This document shows positions 45,957 through 54,033 of a stretch of DNA of 64,000 bases, piece after piece; positions within the stretch are counted from its first letter, which is position 1, and each line of letters opens with the position of its first letter. The position numbers and the translations under genes were made by a program. The DNA lies in assembly GCA_021404565.1 (NCBI GenBank), contig JAAWWF010000019.1:38722-102721 (forward strand). Direction: 5' to 3'. This stretch comes from Roseivirga sp. (GTDB taxonomy: Bacteria > Bacteroidota > Bacteroidia > Cytophagales > Cyclobacteriaceae). Under the pieces are notes generated by a model. It had not been told where the DNA came from. It was given only the letters and a program-made list of their open reading frames with translations, and did not search any database.

Positions 45957-46313
45957 ATGAATCGTTTCAAGTTTGAAGGATTGAAAATATGGCAGCGAGC
46001 TATGGACTTAGGAGAAATCTTAAATGAGCTGGCTTCAAGCTTTCCCGATAAAGAACGTTTCAATTTATCATCTCAAATGATGAGAGCAGTCGACTCCATA
46101 GCCCTGAATATTTCTGAAGGATCAATCGGGCAGTCCAATCCTGAGCTTAAAAAATTTATGGGGTATGCTATTCGATCACTGGCTGAGGTCGTAACCTGCC
46201 TGCATAAAGCCAGAAGGCGAGAATATATAAGTGAAGAAGAATTTAATATTCAATATGAGGAGGCTTTTAACCTGATGAATATGATGGTAGCCTTTAAAAC
46301 AAAAATTAGATAA
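45957..46313 (+). CDS. Four-helix-bundle protein (S23 / Avd-like family) between ftsA and ftsZ
   Basis: A 118-residue all-helical protein with the family landmarks: the N-terminal FEGLKIWQRAMDL, FPDKERFNLSSQMMRAVDSI, the ALNISEG turn, and FMGYAIRSLAEVVTCLHKARR. Proteins of this family were first seen encoded in intervening sequences of 23S rRNA, and a relative (Avd) is an accessory factor of diversity-generating retroelements. No 23S rRNA or reverse transcriptase is near. The gene is complete and in the same direction as its neighbours. It is flanked by imperfect inverted repeats that contain a duplicated GAAG(A/T)C unit. Its position between ftsA and ftsZ, otherwise nearly always adjacent, suggests insertion of a mobile cassette. 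Function in this place is unknown. Confidence 0.9.
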   Translation: MNRFKFEGLKIWQRAMDLGEILNELASSFPDKERFNLSSQMMRAVDSIALNISEGSIGQSNPELKKFMGYAIRSLAEVVTCLHKARRREYISEEEFNIQYEEAFNLMNMMVAFKTKIR

Positions 46314-46342
46314 TAAAATTCGGAATAGGAGAACAAGCCAAA

Positions 46343-46368
46343 CTTCGGACTTCGGTCTTCAAGCTTCC
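46343..46368 (-). repeat. Right arm of imperfect inverted repeat flanking the four-helix-bundle gene
   Basis: Reverse-complement counterpart of 45878-45903. The core lies at 46348-46360. It ends 17 bases before the ftsZ ATG, so the presumed insertion lies in the ftsZ leader. Confidence 0.6.
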
Positions 46369-46385
46369 GACTTAAATAAACAATC

Positions 46386-47957
46386 ATGGCAGATAACTAT
46401 ATGTTCGAAATCCCACAAAGACACAAGTCGATCATCAAGGTGATCGGTGTCGGTGGTGGAGGAAGTAACGCAGTAAACCACATGTATAATCAGGGGATTA
46501 AGGATGTGGAATTCATCGTGTGTAATACCGATGCACAGGCACTCAAAAGCAGTCCCGTTCCTAACCGACTTCAGATCGGTACCGCCCTTACCGAAGGTCT
46601 CGGTGCTGGTGCGAATCCTGAAAAAGGAAAAGGAGCAGCTTTAGAAAGCAAAGAAGATATTCGCGAATTGCTGAATGATGATACCAAGATGGTATTCATT
46701 ACAGCAGGAATGGGTGGGGGAACCGGTACCGGAGCCGCACCTGTCATTGCCAAAGTTGCGCGGGAAATGGATATCCTTACAGTGGGTATTGTTACGGCCC
46801 CTTTCTCATTTGAAGGCAGAAAGAAAACAGCAGCAGCGAATCACGGAATAGAAGAGCTAAAGGAAAGTTGCGATACCGTATTGGTGATTCTCAATGATAA
46901 GCTTAGAGAGATTCATGGAAACCTGGCCATCTCAAAAGCATTTGCCGAAGCTGATAATGTACTGACCACGGCAGCCAAAGGAATCGCTGAAATTATTACC
47001 GTACCAGGTTATGTCAATGTGGATTTCATGGATGTGCAGACAGTAATGAAGGACGCTGGAGCTGCAGTAATGGGCTCTGCGGCTACAGAAGGTGAAGGAC
47101 GAGCACTGCGTGCTGCCGAAATGGCCATCTCATCTCCTTTATTGAATAGCAAAGACATTCATGGAGCTCAGAAAATCCTGCTCTCCATTGTATCGGGTGA
47201 AGAAGCCGAGCTTCAGATGGACGAGCTGATGGAAATTACAGAATATATCCAGGATAAAGCAGGTGATGATGCGGAAGTAATCTTCGGTCATGGTATCGAT
47301 GTAGACCATGGTCAAAGCATAAGCGTTACCGTCATTGCCACTGGATTCAATGCTCCAGAACTGGAAGCTAAGATTGGCAGCAAAAGAACGGTAATTGACC
47401 TGGAAACCAGCCAGAAAATTGAGCCTGCTCAGGAGGCGGCTCCTCCGGCTCCGGCTCCGGAACAATCTCAGCCCACACTCTTTTCGTCAGGCTTTGAAAA
47501 GCCGGAGAGAAAGCCAGAGGTAGAGGAAAGCCCAAAGGAGGAGGAAGAAAAAGACCACTCCTTTATGAGTTCGCTGGAAGGTACCTACGACATTGAAGAG
47601 GTAAAGCCAGCCGCTGAAACGCCACCGATGGCCAGGCAAGAACCGGCCGTTGAAAAGCGCAACCAGGCGATCGAGAATCAGTTCGAAGATGAGCGAAACA
47701 AGAATTTTCTTCAATTGAAGAAAAACAGGCTCATGGAGCAAGCCCGTATCAGAGAGGAAAGACTCAGAGGCATCAACAACAGTCAGATGACCAATGATGA
47801 TTTCAAAGAGAAGCTGGAAATTCCTGCCTATCAGAGAAAACAGGTAAGATTGAATGATACATTGCCATCTTCAGAAAGCAATGTCTCTCGCTATAACCTG
47901 AATGACGATGATGAAATCATGGGTAACAATAAGTTCCTCCATGACAATGTCGACTAA
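46386..47957 (+). CDS. ftsZ: Cell division GTPase FtsZ with long C-terminal extension
   Basis: A 523-residue tubulin homologue that polymerises into the Z ring. The nucleotide motifs VGVGGGGSNAVN (21-32), CNTDAQAL (46-53) and GGGTGTG (110-116) are intact, and the T7-loop region follows. The globular part ends near residue 320. The remaining 200 residues are a Pro-, Glu- and Lys-rich linker with runs such as QEAAPPAPAPEQ and EESPKEEEEKD, and a conserved-looking tail (IPAYQRKQVRLNDTLPSS). This is about 130 residues longer than E. coli FtsZ. The FtsA-binding peptide is probably in the tail, but I cannot point to it. Two hairpins downstream end the cluster. Confidence 0.97.
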   Translation: MADNYMFEIPQRHKSIIKVIGVGGGGSNAVNHMYNQGIKDVEFIVCNTDAQALKSSPVPNRLQIGTALTEGLGAGANPEKGKGAALESKEDIRELLNDDTKMVFITAGMGGGTGTGAAPVIAKVAREMDILTVGIVTAPFSFEGRKKTAAANHGIEELKESCDTVLVILNDKLREIHGNLAISKAFAEADNVLTTAAKGIAEIITVPGYVNVDFMDVQTVMKDAGAAVMGSAATEGEGRALRAAEMAISSPLLNSKDIHGAQKILLSIVSGEEAELQMDELMEITEYIQDKAGDDAEVIFGHGIDVDHGQSISVTVIATGFNAPELEAKIGSKRTVIDLETSQKIEPAQEAAPPAPAPEQSQPTLFSSGFEKPERKPEVEESPKEEEEKDHSFMSSLEGTYDIEEVKPAAETPPMARQEPAVEKRNQAIENQFEDERNKNFLQLKKNRLMEQARIREERLRGINNSQMTNDDFKEKLEIPAYQRKQVRLNDTLPSSESNVSRYNLNDDDEIMGNNKFLHDNVD

Positions 47958-47988
47958 TCAAAATTGAATATTTAATCAGTAGATAGAC

Positions 47989-48010
47989 GGTGGCTGTAGA
48001 CGTAGCCACC
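47989..48010. terminator. Hairpin after ftsZ, possible weak terminator
   Basis: GGTGGCT pairs with AGCCACC across an 8-base loop, about 30 bases after the ftsZ stop. No long T-run follows. Confidence 0.45.
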
Positions 48011-48075
48011 ACACATTTCTTATTTCGAGTAAAACCAGCTTCGATCAATATAGGTTTGAGCATGGGATTACAACC

Positions 48076-48103
48076 AAAACAGCCTACTGCCATGGGCTGT
48101 TTT
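48076..48103. terminator. Rho-independent terminator of the dcw cluster
   Basis: A 9-bp stem (AAAACAGCC with GGCTGTTTT) with a 10-base loop and a T-run on the + strand, 120 bases after ftsZ. Confidence 0.8.
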
Positions 48104-48186
48104 TTTATGCATTCTATGCTCACCTTTTGTGTATAGAAAGAACTCAATTTATAGAGTGTAATGATCTAAACCTCACTATCAATTAT

Positions 48187-49326
48187 ATGAGAAGAATTTT
48201 ACTTGCTAAGCTCACCTTGCTGATAGCATGCAGCACGGTGTCAGCTCAGAACCTAAGCTTGACTGATAGCTTAATTTTAAATCTCACTTTTGACAATACA
48301 TTGAACCCTGATGAAAGTCTGGGAGGACAAGCCGTTTCCTTTGCGGGAACACCCGAAGCTGTTCAAGGGAGAAACGGAGTGGGTGATATAGCTTACAAAA
48401 TAGATGCTGCTTTAGAGGGGATCAATGTTCAGACCAATAGCCTTCAGCATTTTGGTAATTCTGATTTTAGTTATGGGCTGTGGGTTAAGAATGTTGACTC
48501 ATTTTCTGAAAATAAAGCGCCACTTACTGTTGAAAAATGGCATCCAAGTTTTTGGCAGTACAGGGCTTACAGGTTGACCATCTCTGAGAGACCGAAGTTT
48601 GAATTTAATGAGTCTAATGGTTCAAACAATCCGGTTACCTCCGGCCTGAGCGAATTGGTTGACCAACAGTGGAACCATATTTTTGTGGTACGCAATGCGG
48701 ATTACATTCAAATCTATATTAATGGACAACAGAAGGGGTTTTTTTATGTGTCGGATGCTTCAGTGAATACTACATCATCAGCATTGAGGTTGCTTGGTGT
48801 CTCCAATCAACAATCAGTCCTGGTGGATGACGTAGTTATGTATAACAGGGCATTAAGTAGTGGTGAGGTAAACTACCTGTATCAAAATGGGATTACCGAA
48901 GATCTGCTCAACTTTCCTGAACCAATAGAACAAACTCCGAATGGCGGCTCTCTTGACTATTTGAGAATAGGGGTTAGTGCCAGACCAGACGATTACCTGC
49001 TTTCAGTTGATGGTGACGCAGTTATGGCGGGAGTGACAGTGCATTTTTCTGAAAACTGGCCCGACTATGTGTTTAATGAGGATTATCAACTCAGAAATCT
49101 GAATTCACTTCGGCAATTCCTACAAATTCATAGTCACTTACCTGATGTACCATCGGCAGCAGAAGTGAAGACTAATGGAATTAACCTTGGGCGCATGGAT
49201 GCGACCTTGCTAAAGAAAATTGAGGAACTTACACTCTATACGATCGACCAGGAGAAGAAAATTGAGAATCAGGATGCATTGATCAAAGAATTAATCAGGC
49301 GCATCGAAAAACTGGAAAAAAAGTAA
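48187..49326 (+). CDS. Secreted LamG-like protein with tail-fibre-type C-terminal cassette
   Basis: The ATG at 48187 gives a signal peptide (residues 1-21, ending SAQ); the longer frame from 48127 only adds hydrophilic residues. Residues 25-250 are a concanavalin-like LamG domain: SLILNLTFDNTLNPDES, YGLWVKN and VDDVVMYNRALSSGEVNYLY are typical. The last 125 residues resemble a C-terminal cassette I know from many Bacteroidota surface and tail-fibre-like proteins: WPDYVFNEDYQLRNLNSLRQ, then HSHLPDVPSAAEV, NGINLGRMDATLLKKIEELT, and a coiled coil to the end. The cassette may promote trimerisation. No T9SS sorting domain is present. A GAAA-tetraloop terminator follows. Confidence 0.8.
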   Translation: MRRILLAKLTLLIACSTVSAQNLSLTDSLILNLTFDNTLNPDESLGGQAVSFAGTPEAVQGRNGVGDIAYKIDAALEGINVQTNSLQHFGNSDFSYGLWVKNVDSFSENKAPLTVEKWHPSFWQYRAYRLTISERPKFEFNESNGSNNPVTSGLSELVDQQWNHIFVVRNADYIQIYINGQQKGFFYVSDASVNTTSSALRLLGVSNQQSVLVDDVVMYNRALSSGEVNYLYQNGITEDLLNFPEPIEQTPNGGSLDYLRIGVSARPDDYLLSVDGDAVMAGVTVHFSENWPDYVFNEDYQLRNLNSLRQFLQIHSHLPDVPSAAEVKTNGINLGRMDATLLKKIEELTLYTIDQEKKIENQDALIKELIRRIEKLEKK

Positions 49327-49349
49327 GAAGATAGCTGTTCATAGAACTG

Positions 49350-49378
49350 GCGACTCATGAAAATGAGTCGCTTTTTTT
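49350..49378. terminator. Rho-independent terminator, GAAA tetraloop
   Basis: A 9-bp perfect stem GCGACTCAT/ATGAGTCGC with a GAAA loop (49359-49362), followed by seven T residues. A sharp, canonical terminator. Confidence 0.93.
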
Positions 49379-49422
49379 ATGGTGACCAACCTTAGTTTAT
49401 TAGCTTCAATGGTAGATTTAAC

Positions 49423-49430
49423 TATCTTCG
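49423..49430 (+). promoter_or_regulatory. Possible -7 element (TATCTTCG)
   Basis: One mismatch to TAnnTTTG, 19 bases before the ATG of the small lipoprotein gene at 49450. Confidence 0.3.
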
Positions 49431-49449
49431 AACAGCAACAACCGGAAAT

Positions 49450-49869
49450 ATGAAAAGTAATCTCAAGCCTCTTGCGCTAGCCTTGCTCATAGCCTGCTTC
49501 TCTTTCTCATGTGGATCAGATGATGGAGGGGGAATTGATACCAACCTCTTTGGCACCTGGACACTGACAGCCACAGTACTACGCGATTGTGCAAACCCCA
49601 ATGATAATAGCACCACAAATGAGGTTTGTGATACCCAGACTTGTGTGAGTATCACGATGACAGATGACCTGAGGTATGAAAGGGTGGAACTGATAAGAGG
49701 CCAGCCACAGACCGTCAGGGGACAAATACAAATCGGTGAAACGCAAATCAGGTTTTTGCCGGATAACAGTACTGGTTCCGAGCTACTGGATTATCAGCTG
49801 ACAGCAAGCAGCTTAACGCTGAGCAATGTCACCGTAATTTGTACGGAAGACTTCCGTTATTCCAAATAA
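49450..49869 (+). CDS. Small lipocalin-like lipoprotein
   Basis: A 139-residue lipoprotein with Cys21 in a FSFSC lipobox and a spacer GSDDGGGID. The LFGTWTLTATV start of the mature part is typical of lipocalin-like domains of Bacteroidota (G-x-W on the first strand). Four cysteines (CANPN, VCDTQTC, VIC) may form disulfides. It ends one base before the convergent FMN reductase gene. Ligand unknown. Confidence 0.8.
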   Translation: MKSNLKPLALALLIACFSFSCGSDDGGGIDTNLFGTWTLTATVLRDCANPNDNSTTNEVCDTQTCVSITMTDDLRYERVELIRGQPQTVRGQIQIGETQIRFLPDNSTGSELLDYQLTASSLTLSNVTVICTEDFRYSK

Positions 49870-49870
49870 A

Positions 49871-50395
49871 CTAGAAGCTGATCAGCTTTTCAGCCTGATC
49901 GTTTAGCAACTGATTGTAGAGGTTATTGGTGACTTTCCCTTCCGAGAAATTTTGTTCGATACCTGCAAGCTTAGGCTTTAGGGCCAGTACATGCATACCC
50001 AGGTAGTTGAAGATATCTGTAAGGTGCGACATGGCAAATACGCCACCCTGAACCCCTGAAGAGAGCCCAATCAAAGCACTTTTCTTGTCCCGAAGACCTT
50101 CAGGGTACTTCAATCCATCAATGAAAGCCTTCAATACTCCGGGGAAAGATCCATTATACTCCGGGACCACAAAAACCAGCTTCTCAGCTGATTGTACCTT
50201 TTCACGAATTGTATTAAAATCTGAATTGTTGCCGTTCTCCTCATAGAGTGCTGAGGTTGGAAAATCACCGGGCAAATCTACCAGGTCCACCACCTGAGAG
50301 GTAGCTCCCTTGTTATCCAGAATGCTTTTATAATAATCTGCTACCTGACGGCTCACAGAATTCTTTCGATTTGTACCAACTACAATTGTGATCAT
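49871..50395 (-). CDS. NADPH-dependent FMN reductase family flavoprotein
   Basis: The ATG at 50395 gives a 174-residue flavodoxin-fold protein starting MITIVVGTNRKNSVSRQVADYY, which is the FMN phosphate-binding loop (GTNRKNS). A start 22 codons further upstream (50461) precedes a non-conserved stretch and is rejected. The second signature VVPEYNGSFPGVLKAFIDG is clear. Family members reduce azo dyes, quinones or chromate in vitro; the native substrate is not predictable. No partner gene is adjacent on its strand. Confidence 0.9.
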   Translation of the reverse strand: MITIVVGTNRKNSVSRQVADYYKSILDNKGATSQVVDLVDLPGDFPTSALYEENGNNSDFNTIREKVQSAEKLVFVVPEYNGSFPGVLKAFIDGLKYPEGLRDKKSALIGLSSGVQGGVFAMSHLTDIFNYLGMHVLALKPKLAGIEQNFSEGKVTNNLYNQLLNDQAEKLISF

Positions 50396-50575
50396 AACTC
50401 GTAATATTTCCGGGGCGAAGTTAGGCTTTAAACAAGATTCACCATAAGTCTTTGTAAGCAAACTCGGAACAACCTCCGAAGTTTAAATAAAACTCTACCT
50501 CTCAATTATGATATTGATAAATTAGTTCCTCCGGGAATCTCAAAAATATTGCATATTTAGGGCTCTTATTCGCTT

Positions 50576-51394
50576 ATGACTTATTCAGAAAAAATACATC
50601 AGGCGGTCGATTTTATCAAAGGCCAGACCTCAGCTAACCCACGCTTTGGAATTATTTTAGGTACGGGTCTCGGAGCATTGGTAAACGATATCACCATTGA
50701 TTTTGAGATCGATTATGAGAAAATACCTCATTTTCCGGTATCTACAGTAGAATCTCACAAGGGCAAGCTCATTTTCGGAAAGCTGGGAGGTCAACCTGTG
50801 GTGGCAATGCAGGGACGCTTTCATTATTATGAAGGCTACAATATGAAGGAGGTCACTTTTCCTGTAAGAGTACTAAAGCTACTGGGAATTGAAAAGCTCT
50901 TTATTTCCAATGCTGCCGGTGCCGTCAATCTGGGCTATGACATAGCAGACCTGATGATCATTGAAGACCATATCGATTTGACGAAAGAAAATCCGTTGGT
51001 GGGTGAGAATCTGGATGAGTTTGGTGTACGTTTTCCTGATATGAGTGAGCCTTACGAGCGAAAAATGATTGATGAGGCTTTGTCCATTGCCAAAGAAGAA
51101 GGAATCCCCTGCCATGAAGGTGTATACGCAGGGGTAAGCGGGCCAAACCTGGAAACCAGGGCCGAGTATCGTTTTCTCGGAATTATCGGAGCCGATGCCG
51201 TGGGTATGTCTACTGTACCGGAGGTAATTGTAGCCCGACAGATGAACATGCCTGTTTTTGCCATTTCCGCCATCACTGACCTTTGCGATCCGGATAATCT
51301 CGAAGTAGCCGATATTACCAAAATCCTGACCGCTGCTTTCAAGGCAGAGAAAGGGATGACCAGAATTATCAAAGGCCTGATAGCTAAGCAGTAG
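50576..51394 (+). CDS. Purine-nucleoside phosphorylase (PNP-I, trimeric type)
   Basis: A 272-residue cytoplasmic enzyme that cleaves (deoxy)inosine and (deoxy)guanosine to the base plus ribose 1-phosphate. Motifs: GIILGTGLGALV near residue 24, HKGKLIFG, GRFHYYEGYNMKEVTFPVRVLKLLG in parts, ISNAAGAVN, GVYAGVSGPNLETRAEYRF, ADAVGMSTVPEVIVA and the catalytic-site ITDLC. The length and the GRFHYYEG motif match the PunA/trimeric family rather than hexameric DeoD. It is alone on the + strand. Confidence 0.95.
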   Translation: MTYSEKIHQAVDFIKGQTSANPRFGIILGTGLGALVNDITIDFEIDYEKIPHFPVSTVESHKGKLIFGKLGGQPVVAMQGRFHYYEGYNMKEVTFPVRVLKLLGIEKLFISNAAGAVNLGYDIADLMIIEDHIDLTKENPLVGENLDEFGVRFPDMSEPYERKMIDEALSIAKEEGIPCHEGVYAGVSGPNLETRAEYRFLGIIGADAVGMSTVPEVIVARQMNMPVFAISAITDLCDPDNLEVADITKILTAAFKAEKGMTRIIKGLIAKQ

Positions 51395-51502
51395 CACCTT
51401 GTCAGGCTGAATAACGTAAGGCGAAAATATGTATGTATCGAGTGTTGAGCGAAAAGTAGCGCGTTGATTGATGGCTATTCTTCTGTTCTATCATGAGTGC
51501 CG

Positions 51503-51533
51503 AGAGTTGCTAAAACTCTTGTAACTTAAGAGT
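51503..51533. other. Mutually exclusive hairpins before the dipeptidase gene
   Basis: AGAGTT (51503-51508) can pair with AACTCT (51514-51519), and the overlapping ACTCTT (51515-51520) can pair instead with AAGAGT (51528-51533). The two stems compete for the same five bases and end 15 bases before the ATG at 51549. Confidence 0.3.
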
Positions 51534-51548
51534 GAACAATCAACCGAT

Positions 51549-53084
51549 ATGAAATACCTGCTTACTCTCTTGCTATTTGCTGCAAGCCTTGTCTCTCAGG
51601 CCCAGTCCAAAGATCTTTCAAAAATCAGTCAGGGTAAAACACGTCCGGCACTCAATGAGCTGAAAGACTTTATCGCTTTACCCAATGATGCCAATTATCT
51701 GGAAGATATTGACAAGAACATTGTCTGGTTGGAAGCTGCCTTTAAGAAACGGAGTTTTCAGACACAGGTACTTGAAACCATTAACACACCCCTGTTTTTT
51801 GCAGAGCGAAAATATCCGGGAGCAAAGTCTACCATTCTGTTCTATATGCATTTCGATGGTCAGTCCGTGGACCCTGGTAAATGGTCTCAAAAGAACCCTT
51901 ACGAGGCTACCTTGAGGGAACGCAATGAGACAGGTACCTGGGATGCTATGGACTGGAAAAAGGCTGAAGGTGATATTGATCCTGACTGGAGGATTTTCGG
52001 ACGATCAGCTTCTGATGACAAAGGCCCCATCGTAATGCTCCTCAGTGCCATCGATGCGATGGATGAAAATCAGCTTAAGGGAGCCGTGAACATCAAAGTG
52101 GTATTGGATGGAGAAGAAGAAAAAGGATCGAGGCAGCTGGCAATGGCAGTTGAAAAGTACAATGACCTGCTTTCCGCAGATCATATGGTAATCAATGACG
52201 GGCCCATGCACCTTTCGGGTGAACCAACGGTAATCTTCGGTTGCAGAGGAAATGTAACCATCAATCTGACAGCCTATGGGCCACGGTCGCATCAGCACAG
52301 TGGTCACTATGGCAATTATGCCCCCAACCCGGTTTTTCGCTTGTCGCAGTTACTGGCCAGCATGAAAGATGATGAAGGGAGGGTTATCATTCCCGGTTAT
52401 TATGACGGTATTGAATTCGATGCCGAAGCGAAGGCCGTGATGGCCGCTGTTCCTGATAATACCCGACTAATCCATAGGACCATCGGAATTGCAGCTCCCG
52501 AAAAAGTGGGCAATAACTATCAGGAATCTCTACAGTATCCATCGCTTAATGTCCGGGGTATCTCGGCCGCCTGGGTGGGTAAAAATGCAAGAACCATTGT
52601 GCCTGCCAAAGCTACGGCTGCCATCGATATCAGGCTAGTGCCGGAAAGTGACCCTGATCGCCTTATTGGACTGGTTAAATTGCACATAGAATCCAAAGGC
52701 TATGTAGTGCTGGACCATGCTCCTACTGAGGAGGAAAGACTCAAATACCCTAAAATTGTACAATTGGAAGCCAGTAGAAAAGCCACATTACCCTTCCGAA
52801 CAGATGTGAACTCTCTCACAGGGCAATGGGTGCAAAAGGCCTTACTGAATGGCTGGGGAAAGGACCCGATCAAGATAAGGATCATGGGAGGTACGGTACC
52901 GACTACCACCTTTATCAATGGACTCGATATTCCAGCCATTATTGTGCCTCTGGTAAATGCAGACAACAACCAGCATAGCCCGGATGAAAACCTCAGAATA
53001 GGTAATATTACCAATGGGGTTCGCACCTTTATATCAATCCTGACACAGGATGTTGAAGAATCTTTAGGTTCGGGAAAACGATAA
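51549..53084 (+). CDS. Secreted M20 family dipeptidase-like metallopeptidase
   Basis: A 511-residue protein with a signal peptide (1-19), so a periplasmic enzyme. Predicted zinc ligands and catalytic residues: His101 in MHFDGQSVDP, Asp156 or Asp157 in SASDDKGP, the general-base Glu189-Glu190 in DGEEEKGS, an aspartate in NDGPMH, and a C-terminal histidine in QHSPDENL. The lid domain (VTINLTAYGPRSHQHSGHYG) contains the usual HSG-type segment. M20 dipeptidases of this length hydrolyse small peptides or N-acyl amino acids; specificity is not determinable. The downstream gap to 53193 contains no feature I can name. Confidence 0.9.
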   Translation: MKYLLTLLLFAASLVSQAQSKDLSKISQGKTRPALNELKDFIALPNDANYLEDIDKNIVWLEAAFKKRSFQTQVLETINTPLFFAERKYPGAKSTILFYMHFDGQSVDPGKWSQKNPYEATLRERNETGTWDAMDWKKAEGDIDPDWRIFGRSASDDKGPIVMLLSAIDAMDENQLKGAVNIKVVLDGEEEKGSRQLAMAVEKYNDLLSADHMVINDGPMHLSGEPTVIFGCRGNVTINLTAYGPRSHQHSGHYGNYAPNPVFRLSQLLASMKDDEGRVIIPGYYDGIEFDAEAKAVMAAVPDNTRLIHRTIGIAAPEKVGNNYQESLQYPSLNVRGISAAWVGKNARTIVPAKATAAIDIRLVPESDPDRLIGLVKLHIESKGYVVLDHAPTEEERLKYPKIVQLEASRKATLPFRTDVNSLTGQWVQKALLNGWGKDPIKIRIMGGTVPTTTFINGLDIPAIIVPLVNADNNQHSPDENLRIGNITNGVRTFISILTQDVEESLGSGKR

Positions 53085-53193
53085 TTGGTTATCGGGGACG
53101 GTGTCCTTCAAGTACCTGGCAGAAGTTCGCTCAGCAGTCATTACGCAGTAAGACTCTGAGCAAGTTGAATCAGGCTTTGATTTACCAGATACT

Positions 53194-53763
53194 CTATTGA
53201 CCGTTTTTAGAAATCACGATCTCCTGCACATCAGCATTAATGGGAATGGCCTTAATGGTAGAATCTGCGGATTGCAGAAAAAGGTAGTCCTTATTCTTGC
53301 CTATCAACGAACCTGAAACGGTTTTGCTGCCCGATTCAAAGGTCAGTGAAACCGGGGTGGGCTCAGTATTAAACTGGCTGAACTTTCGCTCTCCATATAC
53401 ACCAGAGGCAATAAAGAGGTACAGTAACAGGCTAAAAACGAAGAATGCGCTTCTGTATTTTTTGAGCGACTTTTGCCAGCCCGGAAAATTGAACCTGCGA
53501 TAGGCATTGGGGTACTTGTCTTCCCAGGCCCTGTCCAGCCTGAACAGAAGCCAGACAATAAGAATAGTCCCAATCACAAACAGAATAACCTCTAGGTTTC
53601 TGGCAGGTGTCAGCAGAAAGTCAAGAATATCGGAGTATTCAAAGATGTCAATGCCAAAATGACTATAGTATTGATAATCGAACATCATACCTACGCCTAC
53701 TGCCCCCAGGTAAGAGAGAGTAATATAACCTTGCAGATCGAGCTTCGAAACGAGTTTGGACAC
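53194..53763 (-). CDS. Uncharacterised membrane protein, 189 residues
   Basis: I do not recognise a family. There are three hydrophobic segments: about 13-28 (ITLSYLGAVGVGMMF), 57-75 (VILFVIGTILIVWLLF) and 103-122 (SAFFVFSLLLYLFIASGVYG). They are followed by a C-terminal extracytoplasmic domain of about 65 residues that is beta-rich (VSLTFESGSKTVSGSLIGKNKDYLFLQSADSTIKAIP, in parts), which looks like a small ligand or signal-sensing domain. The start is GTG; no ATG is in frame upstream. The M20 gene converges on it. Confidence 0.7.
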   Translation of the reverse strand: MSKLVSKLDLQGYITLSYLGAVGVGMMFDYQYYSHFGIDIFEYSDILDFLLTPARNLEVILFVIGTILIVWLLFRLDRAWEDKYPNAYRRFNFPGWQKSLKKYRSAFFVFSLLLYLFIASGVYGERKFSQFNTEPTPVSLTFESGSKTVSGSLIGKNKDYLFLQSADSTIKAIPINADVQEIVISKNGQ

Positions 53764-53895
53764 GGATAATTCGATGTTTGTGTAGTCGCAATAATAAGAC
53801 TATTTCCGCTAAGTACTTATCGTTTGCAAACCATAATGCTTAAGATGGAAGGATTGGCAGTTGGAGGGACGAACCTTCGATTCACCCTGAGAAAC

Positions 53896-54033
53896 CTAAT
53901 TATCGCGTTTATCGAAGGTTTCTGAGTTGTACTCATCAATGCGCCTGCCAATCAGGTAGATGACTACCACAGCCAGGGTGATCCATAGCACAGGCCCCAG
54001 CAGAATAAACAATATGGAAGATAAAAAGATCAT
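53896..54033 (-). CDS. Small membrane protein of 45 residues
   Basis: A short frame begins directly after the TAG of the YbjQ-like gene (TAG then ATG, no spacing) and encodes 45 residues: a hydrophobic helix (residues about 2-28, including LFILLGPVLWITLAVVVIY) and a charged tail rich in Asp, Arg and Lys ending KRDN. The direct coupling to the upstream stop, the lack of other ORFs and the clear single-span topology support it as a real gene. It has no recognisable family. It would be left out of an annotation with a 60-residue cut-off. Confidence 0.65.
   Translation of the reverse strand: MIFLSSILFILLGPVLWITLAVVVIYLIGRRIDEYNSETFDKRDN

Noticed and set aside
45957..46313. Four-helix-bundle gene as a 23S rRNA intervening sequence
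   Set aside because: No rRNA sequence flanks it; the neighbours are ftsA and ftsZ.
53831..53880. Possible third copy of the inverted-repeat arm found around the four-helix-bundle gene
   Set aside because: Only loose G- and A-rich similarity; the GAAGAC-n-GAAGTC core is missing.
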